Both the position numbers and the translations under genes were made by a program. Shown one piece after another: positions 52,138-59,991 of a stretch of 64,000 nucleotides of DNA (the first letter of the stretch is position 1; every line of letters begins with the position of its first letter). Location: NCBI RefSeq assembly GCF_018555385.1, contig NZ_JAFEJS010000004.1:161199-225198 (forward strand). The letters are read 5' to 3'. Below the pieces are notes generated by a model. It worked only from the letters and a program-made list of their open reading frames with translations, was not told the origin of the DNA and made no database searches. Origin of the DNA: Bifidobacterium santillanense. Its GTDB lineage: Bacteria > Actinomycetota > Actinomycetes > Actinomycetales > Bifidobacteriaceae.

Positions 52138-53184
52138 ATGACTGATAACACCGCAACGAAGAAGTACAAGATCGCCGTCATCCCCGGCGACGGTATCGGC
52201 AAGGAAGTTACCCCCTGGGCCCAGAAGGCGCTCGAGAAGGCCGCCGAGGGCGTGGCCGAGTTCGAATACGAGCACTTCGACCTGGGCGCCGAGCGCTACC
52301 TGCGCGACGGCGCGATCCTGCCCGAGGATGAGGAGGAGCGCATCAAGGCCAACGATGCGATCCTGCTGGGCGCCGTCGGCGACCCGCGCATCAAGGCCGG
52401 CATCCTCGAGCGCGGCCTGCTCCTCAAGCTCCGCTTCGACCTCGACCAGTTCGTCAACCTGCGTCCGTCCAAGCTGTACAAGGGCGTCACCTCCCCGCTC
52501 GCCAACCCCGGCGACATCGACTTCGTCGTCGTGCGCGAGGGCACCGAGGGTCTGTACTGCGGCGCCGGCGGCGCGGTCCGCCGCGACACCCCGAACGAGG
52601 TCGCGACCGAGGTGTCCATCAACACCGCGTACGGCGTCGAGCGCGTGGTGCGCTACGCCTACCAGCTGGCCATGAAGCGCCGCAAGCACATCACCCTCGT
52701 GCACAAGAAGAACGTGCTCGTCAACGCGGGCGACATGTGGCAGCGCATCGTCGACAAGGTCGGCGAGGAGTACCCGGAGGTCACGCACGACTACCAGCAC
52801 ATCGACGCGGCCACCATCTTCCTGGTCTCCGATCCGTCCCGCTTCGACGTGATCCTGACCGACAACCTCTTCGGCGACATCCTCACCGACGAGGCCGGCG
52901 CGGTCGTGGGCGGCGTGGGCTACTCCGCGTCCGGCTGCATCAACGCGACCGACAAGTATCCGTCCATGTTCGAGCCGATCCACGGCTCCGCCCCGGACAT
53001 CGCCGGCCAGAACAAGGCCAACCCGACCGCCGCGATCCTCTCCGCCGCGATGCTGCTCGAGCACCTCGGCTTCGACGATGCCGCGAAGAAGATCCACACG
53101 GCCGTCGAGGCGGACATCGAGGAGCTCGGCTCCACCGTCCGCTCCACCGATCAGGTCGGCCAGGACATCCTCAACAGGATCTGA
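52138..53184 (+). CDS. leuB: 3-isopropylmalate dehydrogenase
   Basis: A 348-residue NAD-dependent beta-decarboxylating dehydrogenase of leucine synthesis. [13 protein letters not shown] opens the fold. The motif [20 protein letters not shown] carries the substrate arginines, and [19 protein letters not shown] the metal-binding aspartates. [17 protein letters not shown] is the cofactor loop typical of isopropylmalate and related dehydrogenases. There is no Shine-Dalgarno before ATG 52138; TAACGT eight bases upstream could be a -10 box for a leaderless mRNA. It is monocistronic with its own terminator at 53201-53245. Tartrate or homoisocitrate dehydrogenases are related, but LeuB is the best fit. 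Confidence 0.94.
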   Translation: MTDNTATKKYKIAVIPGDGIGKEVTPWAQKALEKAAEGVAEFEYEHFDLGAERYLRDGAILPEDEEERIKANDAILLGAVGDPRIKAGILERGLLLKLRFDLDQFVNLRPSKLYKGVTSPLANPGDIDFVVVREGTEGLYCGAGGAVRRDTPNEVATEVSINTAYGVERVVRYAYQLAMKRRKHITLVHKKNVLVNAGDMWQRIVDKVGEEYPEVTHDYQHIDAATIFLVSDPSRFDVILTDNLFGDILTDEAGAVVGGVGYSASGCINATDKYPSMFEPIHGSAPDIAGQNKANPTAAILSAAMLLEHLGFDDAAKKIHTAVEADIEELGSTVRSTDQVGQDILNRI

Positions 53185-53200
53185 TTCCACGACAACGGAG

Positions 53201-53245
53201 AAACCCCGTCGAACGTCGTCACGGCGTACGCCCGACGGGGTTTTT
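53201..53245 (+). terminator. Intrinsic terminator of leuB
   Basis: AAACCCCGTCG (53201-53211) pairs with CGACGGGGTTT (53233-53243), followed by TTTTT. It lies 17 bp past the leuB stop codon. Confidence 0.92.
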
Positions 53246-53263
53246 CGTTGCCTAGTCCGGAAA

Positions 53264-53397
53264 AACGTACGCCGAGCGGACGTCACCGTACGTTCGCAGG
53301 GGCCTTCCGGCCGTTCATCCGTATCAACGTACGCTGACGGCTGCTCAGCGTACGTTTATACGGGTACGGACGGGAAAAGCCACCGGCAACGTACGCC
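53264..53397. repeat. CGTACG-type inverted repeats
   Basis: AACGTACGC occurs at 53264, 53326 and 53388, steps of exactly 62 bp, with inverted copies between them. AACGTACGCTGA (53326-53337) pairs perfectly with TCAGCGTACGTT (53345-53356). This is a third tandem hairpin-like family. Part of the motif (AAACGTACGCT) also ends the last unit of the 51696-51867 array. Confidence 0.75.
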
Positions 53398-53401
53398 ACT
53401 T

Positions 53402-53623
53402 GGCCATCCTTCGGCCCTGCAATCATCGATCTGCCTTCCGGCAAGACCCAACCCCGCCCGCCTATTGGCGGGACTTGACCTGCGGACGGTCCACTGGACC
53501 GTCCTTGTTTCAGGCCATCCTCCGGCCCTGCAATCATCGACTTGCCTTCCGGCAAGACCCAACCCCGCCCGCCTGCCGGCGGGACCTGGCCTGCGGACAG
53601 TCCACCGGACTGTCCTTACCTCA
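53402..53623. repeat. Tandem 111-bp duplication at the oligopeptidase 3' end
   Basis: Two copies (53402-53512 and 53513-53623) are nearly identical. Each holds several hairpins, including GGACAGTCC/GGACTGTCC in the second, which reads GGACGGTCC/GGACCGTCC in the first, a compensated change. The second copy ends on the stop codon of the S9 peptidase gene. It probably duplicates that gene's terminator. Confidence 0.88.
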
Positions 53624-56272
53624 GGCCAGGCCCATTACGTCCAGACACCAGGCGTTTTCGTAGGAGACCTGACGCCACTGCTTGTAGCGGCCGGACGTGC
53701 CGCCGTGGCCGGCCTCGACCTCGATCTTGGCGATCGCGTCGAACCCGCGCTCCTGCATCGCGGCGAGCCACTTCAGCGGCTCCACGTACAGCACGCGCGT
53801 GTCGTTCATCGACGTGGTGATGAACACGCGCGGGAACGTCGTGTCCCTCTCGGGCAGGTTCTCGTACGGCGTGTACGACTTCATGTAGTCGTACACGTCC
53901 TTGTCGTGCAGCGGGTCGCCCCACTCGTCCCACTCGGTCACCGTCAGCGGCAGCGACGGATCGAGGATCGACGTCAGCGCGTCGACGAACGGCACGTCCG
54001 CCTCGATGCCCGCGTACGCCTCCGGCGCGATGTTCGCGATCGCGCCCATCAGCAGGCCGCCGGCCGAGCCGCCGTTGGCGACCGTCCTGCGCGGATCGGC
54101 GAGCCTCGCCTTCTGCAGCGCGCGCGTCGCGTCGACGAAGTCCTCGAACGTGTGCTTCTTGTTGAGACGACGCCCCTGCTCGTACCAGGCGCGGCCCAGC
54201 TCGCCGCCGCCACGCACGTGCGGCACGGCGTACAGCACGCCGCGATCAAGCAGACTCAGGCGCGCCACCGAGAACGACGGGTCGGACGAGATCTCGTACG
54301 CGCCGTAGCCGGTGATGAACATCGGCGCGTCCTGCACCGGGATGTCGCGGCGCCACACCAACGAGACGGGGATGCGCTCGCCGTCGCGCGCGGTGATCCA
54401 CACGCGGCGCTCCATGTAGTCGCGCGGATCGAAGCCGCCCAGCACGGTCGCGCGCTTCAAAAGCCGGTCCTCGCCGGTCGCCGGGTCGAACTCGTGCAGT
54501 TCGCCCGGACGCGTGTAGCTGGTGAACGAGTAGCGCATGCGCGGCGCGTCGTACGACGGGTTGCCGCCCGTGCCGATCGAGTAGAGGCGGCGCGTCTCGC
54601 CCGGCAGATGGTCGTCGCTCGCGCCGTCCGACGACGACGTGTGGTCGGTCGGATCCGCGTGCGCGTCGAGCCACAGCTGCTCGCCGTGGTCGCCGGTGGT
54701 CTCGTTGACGTCGTCCGCGACCGTATCCCAATCGTCCTCCAGCGACGGCGGCAGCAGTTCGGTGAACCGCCACGGGCGCCCGGCGAGGAAGTCCTCGGCG
54801 GCGAGCCCCTTCGGCATGACCGCCACGCGCGGCAGACCGTCCGCACGGTAGGCCAGCGAGACGAAGTGGCGGTGGATGGCGATGCCCTCGATCCCCAGTC
54901 CGTGCAGCCCCTGCAGTATCGCCGGGTTCGCCGGGTTGACATACGCCTTGGTGATCGGCTGCTCGGAGTTCGCCACGAGGCTCTCCTGACCGTCCGGCGT
55001 GCCGACCTCGTCGCCGCGCTCGCAGCCGTACGGCGAGCCCTGCGCCACGCATACGCCCTCGCCGAGCGCGTACGGCGGCTCGTGGTCGCGCATGTCGATG
55101 ACGTCGATCTCGAAGTTCGGGTTCTTCGCGTTGTGGTAGACGACGGCGAGCGGGATGTCGGCGCCGTTCTCCCCCGCGCCCTCGAAGCACGCGAAGCTCA
55201 CGTCGTATTCGATGTCCGTCTGGCGCGGGATGAACGGCCGGAACTCGCCCTCGGGGCGGTCGGTCGGCAGCATGAGCACCTCGGTGGTGGTCTTCGATCC
55301 GGTGCCGATGACGATGTTGCGCTCGTCGAAGCTCAGGCCCACACCCACCCAGAAGCGCTCGTCACGCTCGCGGTAGACGCACACGTCGCTCTCGACCGGC
55401 GTGCCGACGCGGTGGCGCCACACCGCGCACGGACGCCACGCGTCGTCGAGCTCGACCCAGAACACGTACGCGCCGTCCGGGGTGAAGCAGGCGCCGCCGA
55501 CGCCCTCGAACACCTCGGGCAGGTCGGCCTCGGCCGCGTGCCCGGGCTGCAGGGCGACCGGCTTGCCGAGGTCGCGCACATGGAAGTCGTAGCGTTCGTC
55601 GCCCTCGGTGTCGACGCCGTAGAGCATCCAGCGGCCGTCACGGCTCAGGTCCATGCCGCCGAGGCGGAAGAAGTCATGCCCCTCGGATTCGGCGTTCGCG
55701 TCGAAGATGACCGATTCGCCGGGCAGCGATCCGGGTTCGCCCATCGGATCGACCTGCGGCGGTGTCCAGTCGTCCTGGTCGCGCACGGGCATGCGGCACT
55801 GGACGGCGTACTGCCGGCCCTCCTGCGTGCGCGCGAAGTACCAGTAGCCGTTCATGCGCACCGGCACCGACATGTCGGTCTCCTGCACATGCGACTTGAG
55901 CTCGTCGAAGAGGGTGTCGCGCAACCCCTTGAGATGGGCGTTGCGCGTCTCGCACAGCGCGTTCTGCGCGGCCACGTAGTCGCGTGTGCGCTTCGATTCC
56001 TTGTCGCGCATCCACTCGTACGGGTCGAGGAACAGGTCGCCGTGATGCTCGCGGCGCACGTACTCCTTGACGGCCTGCGGCACGAGCGGGAGGATGGTCA
56101 GGTCGGGCGATTCCGCCTCGACGACCTCCATGCGCGCGGCCGTGGCCTCGGCCGCCCACGCCATGTCGCGGATCGATTCGAGGTGCTTCGGATCGTTGCT
56201 GTCTGCGGGCGCCGTCGTCTGGGTCGCCTCTTGCGGCTCCGTTGCCGTAGTGGTGTTCTTCTCGTCAGTCAT
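53621..56272 (-). CDS. S9 family peptidase, oligopeptidase B-like
   Basis: An 883-residue serine oligopeptidase, longer than E. coli PtrB (686). A beta-propeller occupies roughly residues 130-620. The C-terminal alpha/beta-hydrolase has the triad S736 (GGSAGG), D824 (MNDTRV) and H856 (EAGHGG). DPYEWMRDKES near residue 83 is the family's N-terminal signature. No signal peptide is present, so it acts on short peptides in the cytoplasm. Acidic low-complexity inserts (for example the THTSSSDGASDD region) lengthen the propeller. A near-perfect TATAAT ends seven bases before the ATG, making a leaderless transcript likely. Confidence 0.93.
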   Translation of the reverse strand: MTDEKNTTTATEPQEATQTTAPADSNDPKHLESIRDMAWAAEATAARMEVVEAESPDLTILPLVPQAVKEYVRREHHGDLFLDPYEWMRDKESKRTRDYVAAQNALCETRNAHLKGLRDTLFDELKSHVQETDMSVPVRMNGYWYFARTQEGRQYAVQCRMPVRDQDDWTPPQVDPMGEPGSLPGESVIFDANAESEGHDFFRLGGMDLSRDGRWMLYGVDTEGDERYDFHVRDLGKPVALQPGHAAEADLPEVFEGVGGACFTPDGAYVFWVELDDAWRPCAVWRHRVGTPVESDVCVYRERDERFWVGVGLSFDERNIVIGTGSKTTTEVLMLPTDRPEGEFRPFIPRQTDIEYDVSFACFEGAGENGADIPLAVVYHNAKNPNFEIDVIDMRDHEPPYALGEGVCVAQGSPYGCERGDEVGTPDGQESLVANSEQPITKAYVNPANPAILQGLHGLGIEGIAIHRHFVSLAYRADGLPRVAVMPKGLAAEDFLAGRPWRFTELLPPSLEDDWDTVADDVNETTGDHGEQLWLDAHADPTDHTSSSDGASDDHLPGETRRLYSIGTGGNPSYDAPRMRYSFTSYTRPGELHEFDPATGEDRLLKRATVLGGFDPRDYMERRVWITARDGERIPVSLVWRRDIPVQDAPMFITGYGAYEISSDPSFSVARLSLLDRGVLYAVPHVRGGGELGRAWYEQGRRLNKKHTFEDFVDATRALQKARLADPRRTVANGGSAGGLLMGAIANIAPEAYAGIEADVPFVDALTSILDPSLPLTVTEWDEWGDPLHDKDVYDYMKSYTPYENLPERDTTFPRVFITTSMNDTRVLYVEPLKWLAAMQERGFDAIAKIEVEAGHGGTSGRYKQWRQVSYENAWCLDVMGLA

Positions 56273-56279
56273 AATCGCG

Positions 56280-56307
56280 ATTATAGGCCGACGACGTCAC
56301 CTGACCA
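56280..56307 (-). promoter_or_regulatory. Promoter of the S9 peptidase gene (leaderless)
   Basis: On the minus strand TATAAT (56280-56285) ends seven bases before the start codon, and TGGTCA (56302-56307) sits 16 bp further upstream as a fair -35 box. Transcription would begin at or one base before the ATG, and there is no Shine-Dalgarno. Confidence 0.75.
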
Positions 56308-56378
56308 CGCGATTCGACATGTTCCGATCGCCATATGGTACGTTGCCGGCCGTAGACGTAAGGCCGCCGGACCGCGCG

Positions 56379-57602
56379 TCACCCGCGATCGAGGCCCGCG
56401 AGGTGCTCCTTGAGGTACGGCAGCATCGTCTTCATCAGGTTCGCGCCGGTGGTTCCGGTGAACACGGGCACGTCCGTGACGGGGGTGGGCTGGGAGGCCG
56501 TCATTCCGGCGGCCGTCAGCCCGAACGGCATCGCCTCGCGCGGGCTCAGCTGCCGGATGGCGATGGCGAGCACGCGTCCGGGATACCGGCGGACGATCGT
56601 CGCGTAGGTCGATGGGTCCTTCTGGCCGTCGTCGCCGACGAGGATGAACTTCATGTCGGGGAAATCGCCCATCAGTTGTTCGGCGAACTCGAGCTTGTGC
56701 TGCGGGCCGGACGGCACGAACGTCTTGGGGCGCGGGTCGAGGTCGCGCAGCAGCAGGGGCCCCTCGGGGAACCCGTGGTTCGCGATGAAGTGGCGGATCG
56801 AGCCCTCGACGTTCCACGGCGAGGTGGACAGATAGAAGAACGGCGCGTCGGGGAACAGGTCGGCAAGTTTAGTGAACAGCACGCTCATGCCCGGCACGGA
56901 CGCCTTCTTCTCCGGATTGAGGAACAGGAGATTCCACGCGGCCTTCCACAGCACGGGCGCCTGCGTGATCATGATCGTGTCGTCGACGTCGGAGATGATG
57001 CCGACCTTCGCGCTCCTGGGGATCGTGAACAGGTTGGCGGTGACCGGCTTGCGGCCGTTGACCCGGTAGGAGACGGTATGCACGCCGGAGGAGAGCTTGT
57101 GCTCGGCGACCAGATCGAGGTAGCCGGACGTGTCGGACACCGCGTACTCGCTGTCCACCTCGGGATGCGCGTCGACCGCGTCGTAGCGCTCGGACTCACC
57201 CACCTGGACGGTCTCGAGCGGGACGTCGTCGATGCGGATCTTGACCTGCGTGTGGCGCGACGGGATGGCGAGCATGCCGCGGATGCCGCGCGTGGCGCGC
57301 CCGGACTGGCTGTGTGGGCCCGCGTAGACGGTGCGGCAGATCAGTCGGGAGTAGTCGTTCGTGCCGTACCCGACATACGGGTCGACGCGGGGGAACCAGT
57401 CGAGGTCGTGCGCGACCTTCGTCGCGGCCGTCACCCACGCGTTGAACGTGCGGGTGACGACGCGGCGCATGACGCGTTCGAGCAACGGCTGCGCCTCGAT
57501 GCGTTCGCGCTTGGACGCCGCGTCGAACGTGGTGACGACGTGGTGGGCCGGGATCGGCACCGTGGGCATGTCGTCGGGCGACTGCTCCCCCTCGTTGGTC
57601 AT
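56379..57602 (-). CDS. App1-domain (DUF2183) phosphatase-like protein
   Basis: A 407-residue protein of the App1/DUF2183 family, related to yeast phosphatidate phosphatase App1. The HAD-like nucleophile motif SDVDDTI has D205 and D207. It is followed by the STSPWN segment and KFILVGDDGQKDP, the C-terminal acidic motif. The N-terminal 190 residues include an Ig-like beta region (VHTVSYRVNGRKPV). No signal peptide is seen. It overlaps the gcvH stop by four bases (ATGA), so the two are cotranslated, though no functional link is known. Bacterial members have unknown substrates. Confidence 0.85.
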   Translation of the reverse strand: MTNEGEQSPDDMPTVPIPAHHVVTTFDAASKRERIEAQPLLERVMRRVVTRTFNAWVTAATKVAHDLDWFPRVDPYVGYGTNDYSRLICRTVYAGPHSQSGRATRGIRGMLAIPSRHTQVKIRIDDVPLETVQVGESERYDAVDAHPEVDSEYAVSDTSGYLDLVAEHKLSSGVHTVSYRVNGRKPVTANLFTIPRSAKVGIISDVDDTIMITQAPVLWKAAWNLLFLNPEKKASVPGMSVLFTKLADLFPDAPFFYLSTSPWNVEGSIRHFIANHGFPEGPLLLRDLDPRPKTFVPSGPQHKLEFAEQLMGDFPDMKFILVGDDGQKDPSTYATIVRRYPGRVLAIAIRQLSPREAMPFGLTAAGMTASQPTPVTDVPVFTGTTGANLMKTMLPYLKEHLAGLDRG

Positions 57603-58003
57603 CGGATGACCTTCAGGTATTCCTCGGCGGTGAGCAGCTCGGGCTCGTCGTCCTCGAGCTCGATCTTGAGGATCCAGCCCTCGCCGTACGGATCGGAGTT
57701 GATGACGCTCGGGTCGTCGGAGACGGCCTGGTTCACGTAGCGGATGGTGCCGGCGACCGGCGCGATCAGCGGCTCGACGGCCTTGGAGGACTCGAGCTCG
57801 AGAACCTCGTCGCCCGCCTCGACGCGCGTGCCGGGCTCGGGCAGGTCCACGTAGACCAGCTCGCCGAGCTTCTCGGCGGCGTAGTCGGTGATGCCGAGCA
57901 CGGCGGGCTCGAGCGTCGTGTCGACCCACACGTGGTCGTCGGAGTATTCGAGGTGCTCGGGCACATCGAGGTTCAGCGGCTGGTCGTCAAGTTCTTCACT
58001 CAT
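57599..58003 (-). CDS. gcvH: Glycine cleavage H-like lipoyl protein
   Basis: A 134-residue lipoyl-domain carrier. The lipoylation site is K74 in LELESSKAVEPLIAP. HVWVDTTLEPAVLGITDYAAEKLGE is the classical GcvH N-terminal half and YGEGWILKIEL the C-terminal half. No gcvP, gcvT or lipoyl dehydrogenase gene is in the window. If the genome lacks them, this would be a stand-alone lipoyl carrier. The lipoate ligase at 49988-51592 is its probable modifier. TACCCT seven bases before the ATG and the lack of a ribosome-binding site suggest a leaderless start. Confidence 0.93.
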   Translation of the reverse strand: MSEELDDQPLNLDVPEHLEYSDDHVWVDTTLEPAVLGITDYAAEKLGELVYVDLPEPGTRVEAGDEVLELESSKAVEPLIAPVAGTIRYVNQAVSDDPSVINSDPYGEGWILKIELEDDEPELLTAEEYLKVIR

Positions 58004-58046
58004 GGTTACAAGGGTAGCAAGGTCGCCGGAACGGCCGGGGAGGCCG

Positions 58047-59756
58047 TCAGCGCGTCGGGCTGGTGGGGTTGGAGCCCACGACCTGGACGATCGCGCCGTC
58101 GGGGATGTTGGTGTAGATCCAGTTGGCGTCGGCCTCGTACATGTTCACGCAGCCGTGCGAGCCGTGGTTGATCGGGTCGCCCGCGGCGATGGCGCTGTAG
58201 TTCCACGGCGCGGCGTGGAAGCCCTCGCCGCCGTTGAAGTACGTGACCCAGCGCACGTTCGGCGTGACGTAGTCCTCGCCGCGCATGGTCTGCGTCTGAT
58301 ACTTCAGATACACGTAGAACGTGCCGTTGTCGGTCTGGGTGGAGGCCTTGCCGGTGACCACGTTGAACGTCTTGATGAGGCTGCCGTTCTGGTACACCGT
58401 CACGGTCTGGGAGCTCTTGTCCACCACGAGGCGGTACTCGCTCTTCTTCTGCTTGGTGTCGTACTTGGTGACGTCCGCGGCGACCTGCACGGTGCCGCCC
58501 TGGCCCTTCTCGAGCGCAGAGACGACCTGCGTGGCGGCGGCGTCCGTGTCCTTGACGACCACGCCGTTGACGCCCTTGGTCTGCGCCTTGATGACCACGG
58601 TGCCGTTGCCGTCGACGATGTCGACCTGCGAGACCATGTCCTGATTGAGCTGCGCGGGCAGCTGCTGCTCGAGGTACTGCTTGATGGCGGTGGTGTCGTA
58701 GGAGAGCGTGATCTCGCCCTTCGACGGCTCGCCGGTCGGCTCGATCCACTTGGCGACCTCGTCGACGGGCAGCGTGAACTGCTTGGAATCGCCGTTGGTC
58801 ATGACGATCTTGTTGCTCAGGCGCTGGTTGGCCTGATCGGCGGCCTGCTGGGCCGTGGCGAGGCTGATCGGCGTCTCGATGGTCTCGTCCTTGACGCTCA
58901 CGGTGGCGGCCGTGCCCGGCTCGGCGACGGCGTTCCTGACGGCGGCCTGCACCTTGGCGGTCTGCGGCGTGGAGCCGGAGCGGCCCTCGGTGGCGGCGAA
59001 CGCCTTCGTCTCGGCGTTGTACGCGATCGACGACGGCACGGCGCGGCCGGACTCGTCGATGAGCTTGGAGGACAGGTAGTCGCTCAGCTGGAAGTCGTTG
59101 GTGGTGGCCTTGAGCGGCACGCTCACGGTGCTCAGCGGGTTGACGCGCACGACGTCCTCGAGCAGGTTGGAGGAGGACTTCGCGTTGAGGAGGTCCTTGA
59201 CCGTGGCCTCGACGTCGACGTCCACGCCGAGGTTCTCGAGCGAGGCGGTGACCTTGTTGCCGCTGGTCACGTCGTTGACGGTGATCGCGGAGTCCTTGAC
59301 CGCCTTGGTGACGGTGGCGGTCAGCTCGTCGCTCGTCTGTCCGGTGACGTCGACGGCGCCGAAGTGCACGCCCGGCGCGACGCGGTCGGCGAAGTACCAG
59401 CGTGCGGTGAAGAACGCGCCGATGAGCGCGGCCAGCAGGACCGCGGCGACGATCAGCGTGATGATGAGTCCCTTGTGCGACTTCTTCTTGACGGCGATGT
59501 TCATGTCGGCGTTGATGTCGACGCCGTCCGCGGCGCCGGCCGCCTCGCCGGCGTTCGACTGGGCGCGGCCAGCCACCTGATGCGCGCCGGCGTACGTTCC
59601 GGCGGACGCGCCGCCCGCGACCCCGGCCACGCCGGGCATCGGAACGGCCATTTGGGCGGCGATCGGGGCCATGCGCTGCGTGGACTCGAAGTCGCCACGC
59701 ATGGCGCCGTACTCCGGGCGCCAGTTCGACATGCGTTGCGTCTGCTCGTCAGTCAT
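58047..59756 (-). CDS. L,D-transpeptidase (YkuD) with PG-binding domains
   Basis: A 569-residue envelope protein. About 95 cytoplasmic residues precede one membrane helix (GLIITLIVAAVLLAALIGAF). Two extracellular repeats of the VanW-associated putative peptidoglycan-binding type follow (about 120-400), with SDELTATVTKAVKDSAITV-like segments. The C-terminal YkuD domain has the motif HGSHGCVNM with nucleophile C536. It would crosslink or modify peptidoglycan using L,D bonds, resistant to most beta-lactams. AAGGAA precedes the ATG. It lies 43 bp upstream of gcvH on the same strand, but a shared function is not implied. Confidence 0.93.
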   Translation of the reverse strand: MTDEQTQRMSNWRPEYGAMRGDFESTQRMAPIAAQMAVPMPGVAGVAGGASAGTYAGAHQVAGRAQSNAGEAAGAADGVDINADMNIAVKKKSHKGLIITLIVAAVLLAALIGAFFTARWYFADRVAPGVHFGAVDVTGQTSDELTATVTKAVKDSAITVNDVTSGNKVTASLENLGVDVDVEATVKDLLNAKSSSNLLEDVVRVNPLSTVSVPLKATTNDFQLSDYLSSKLIDESGRAVPSSIAYNAETKAFAATEGRSGSTPQTAKVQAAVRNAVAEPGTAATVSVKDETIETPISLATAQQAADQANQRLSNKIVMTNGDSKQFTLPVDEVAKWIEPTGEPSKGEITLSYDTTAIKQYLEQQLPAQLNQDMVSQVDIVDGNGTVVIKAQTKGVNGVVVKDTDAAATQVVSALEKGQGGTVQVAADVTKYDTKQKKSEYRLVVDKSSQTVTVYQNGSLIKTFNVVTGKASTQTDNGTFYVYLKYQTQTMRGEDYVTPNVRWVTYFNGGEGFHAAPWNYSAIAAGDPINHGSHGCVNMYEADANWIYTNIPDGAIVQVVGSNPTSPTR

Positions 59757-59872
59757 TCCCGATTCCTTAACCTCTTGACGGTCTCGTTCTCCCCGCGATG
59801 CGGCGCGACGGGGCGCGGCGCATGCGGACTGCTTCCCGACTGTACAACAACGTCATCCCAGCCGAACGGCCC

Positions 59873-59915
59873 GATTCCGTGAATTTCCGCGGCATTCCGC
59901 GATATTCACGGAATC
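59873..59915. promoter_or_regulatory. Palindrome upstream of L,D-transpeptidase gene
   Basis: GATTCCGTGAAT (59873-59884) and ATTCACGGAATC (59904-59915) are perfectly complementary; the 19-base loop contains TTCCGCGG and CCGCGAT. It lies 117 bp upstream of the Ldt start and 77 bp past the NudC stop. No T-run follows, so an operator or a 3'-end stem are both possible. Confidence 0.5.
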
Positions 59916-59991
59916 GAAACACGCCTGTGACATACCTCACAGTGAAATATTTGGTTCTGATCGGTCTATTCGTGGGGTATGCACAGACGAC

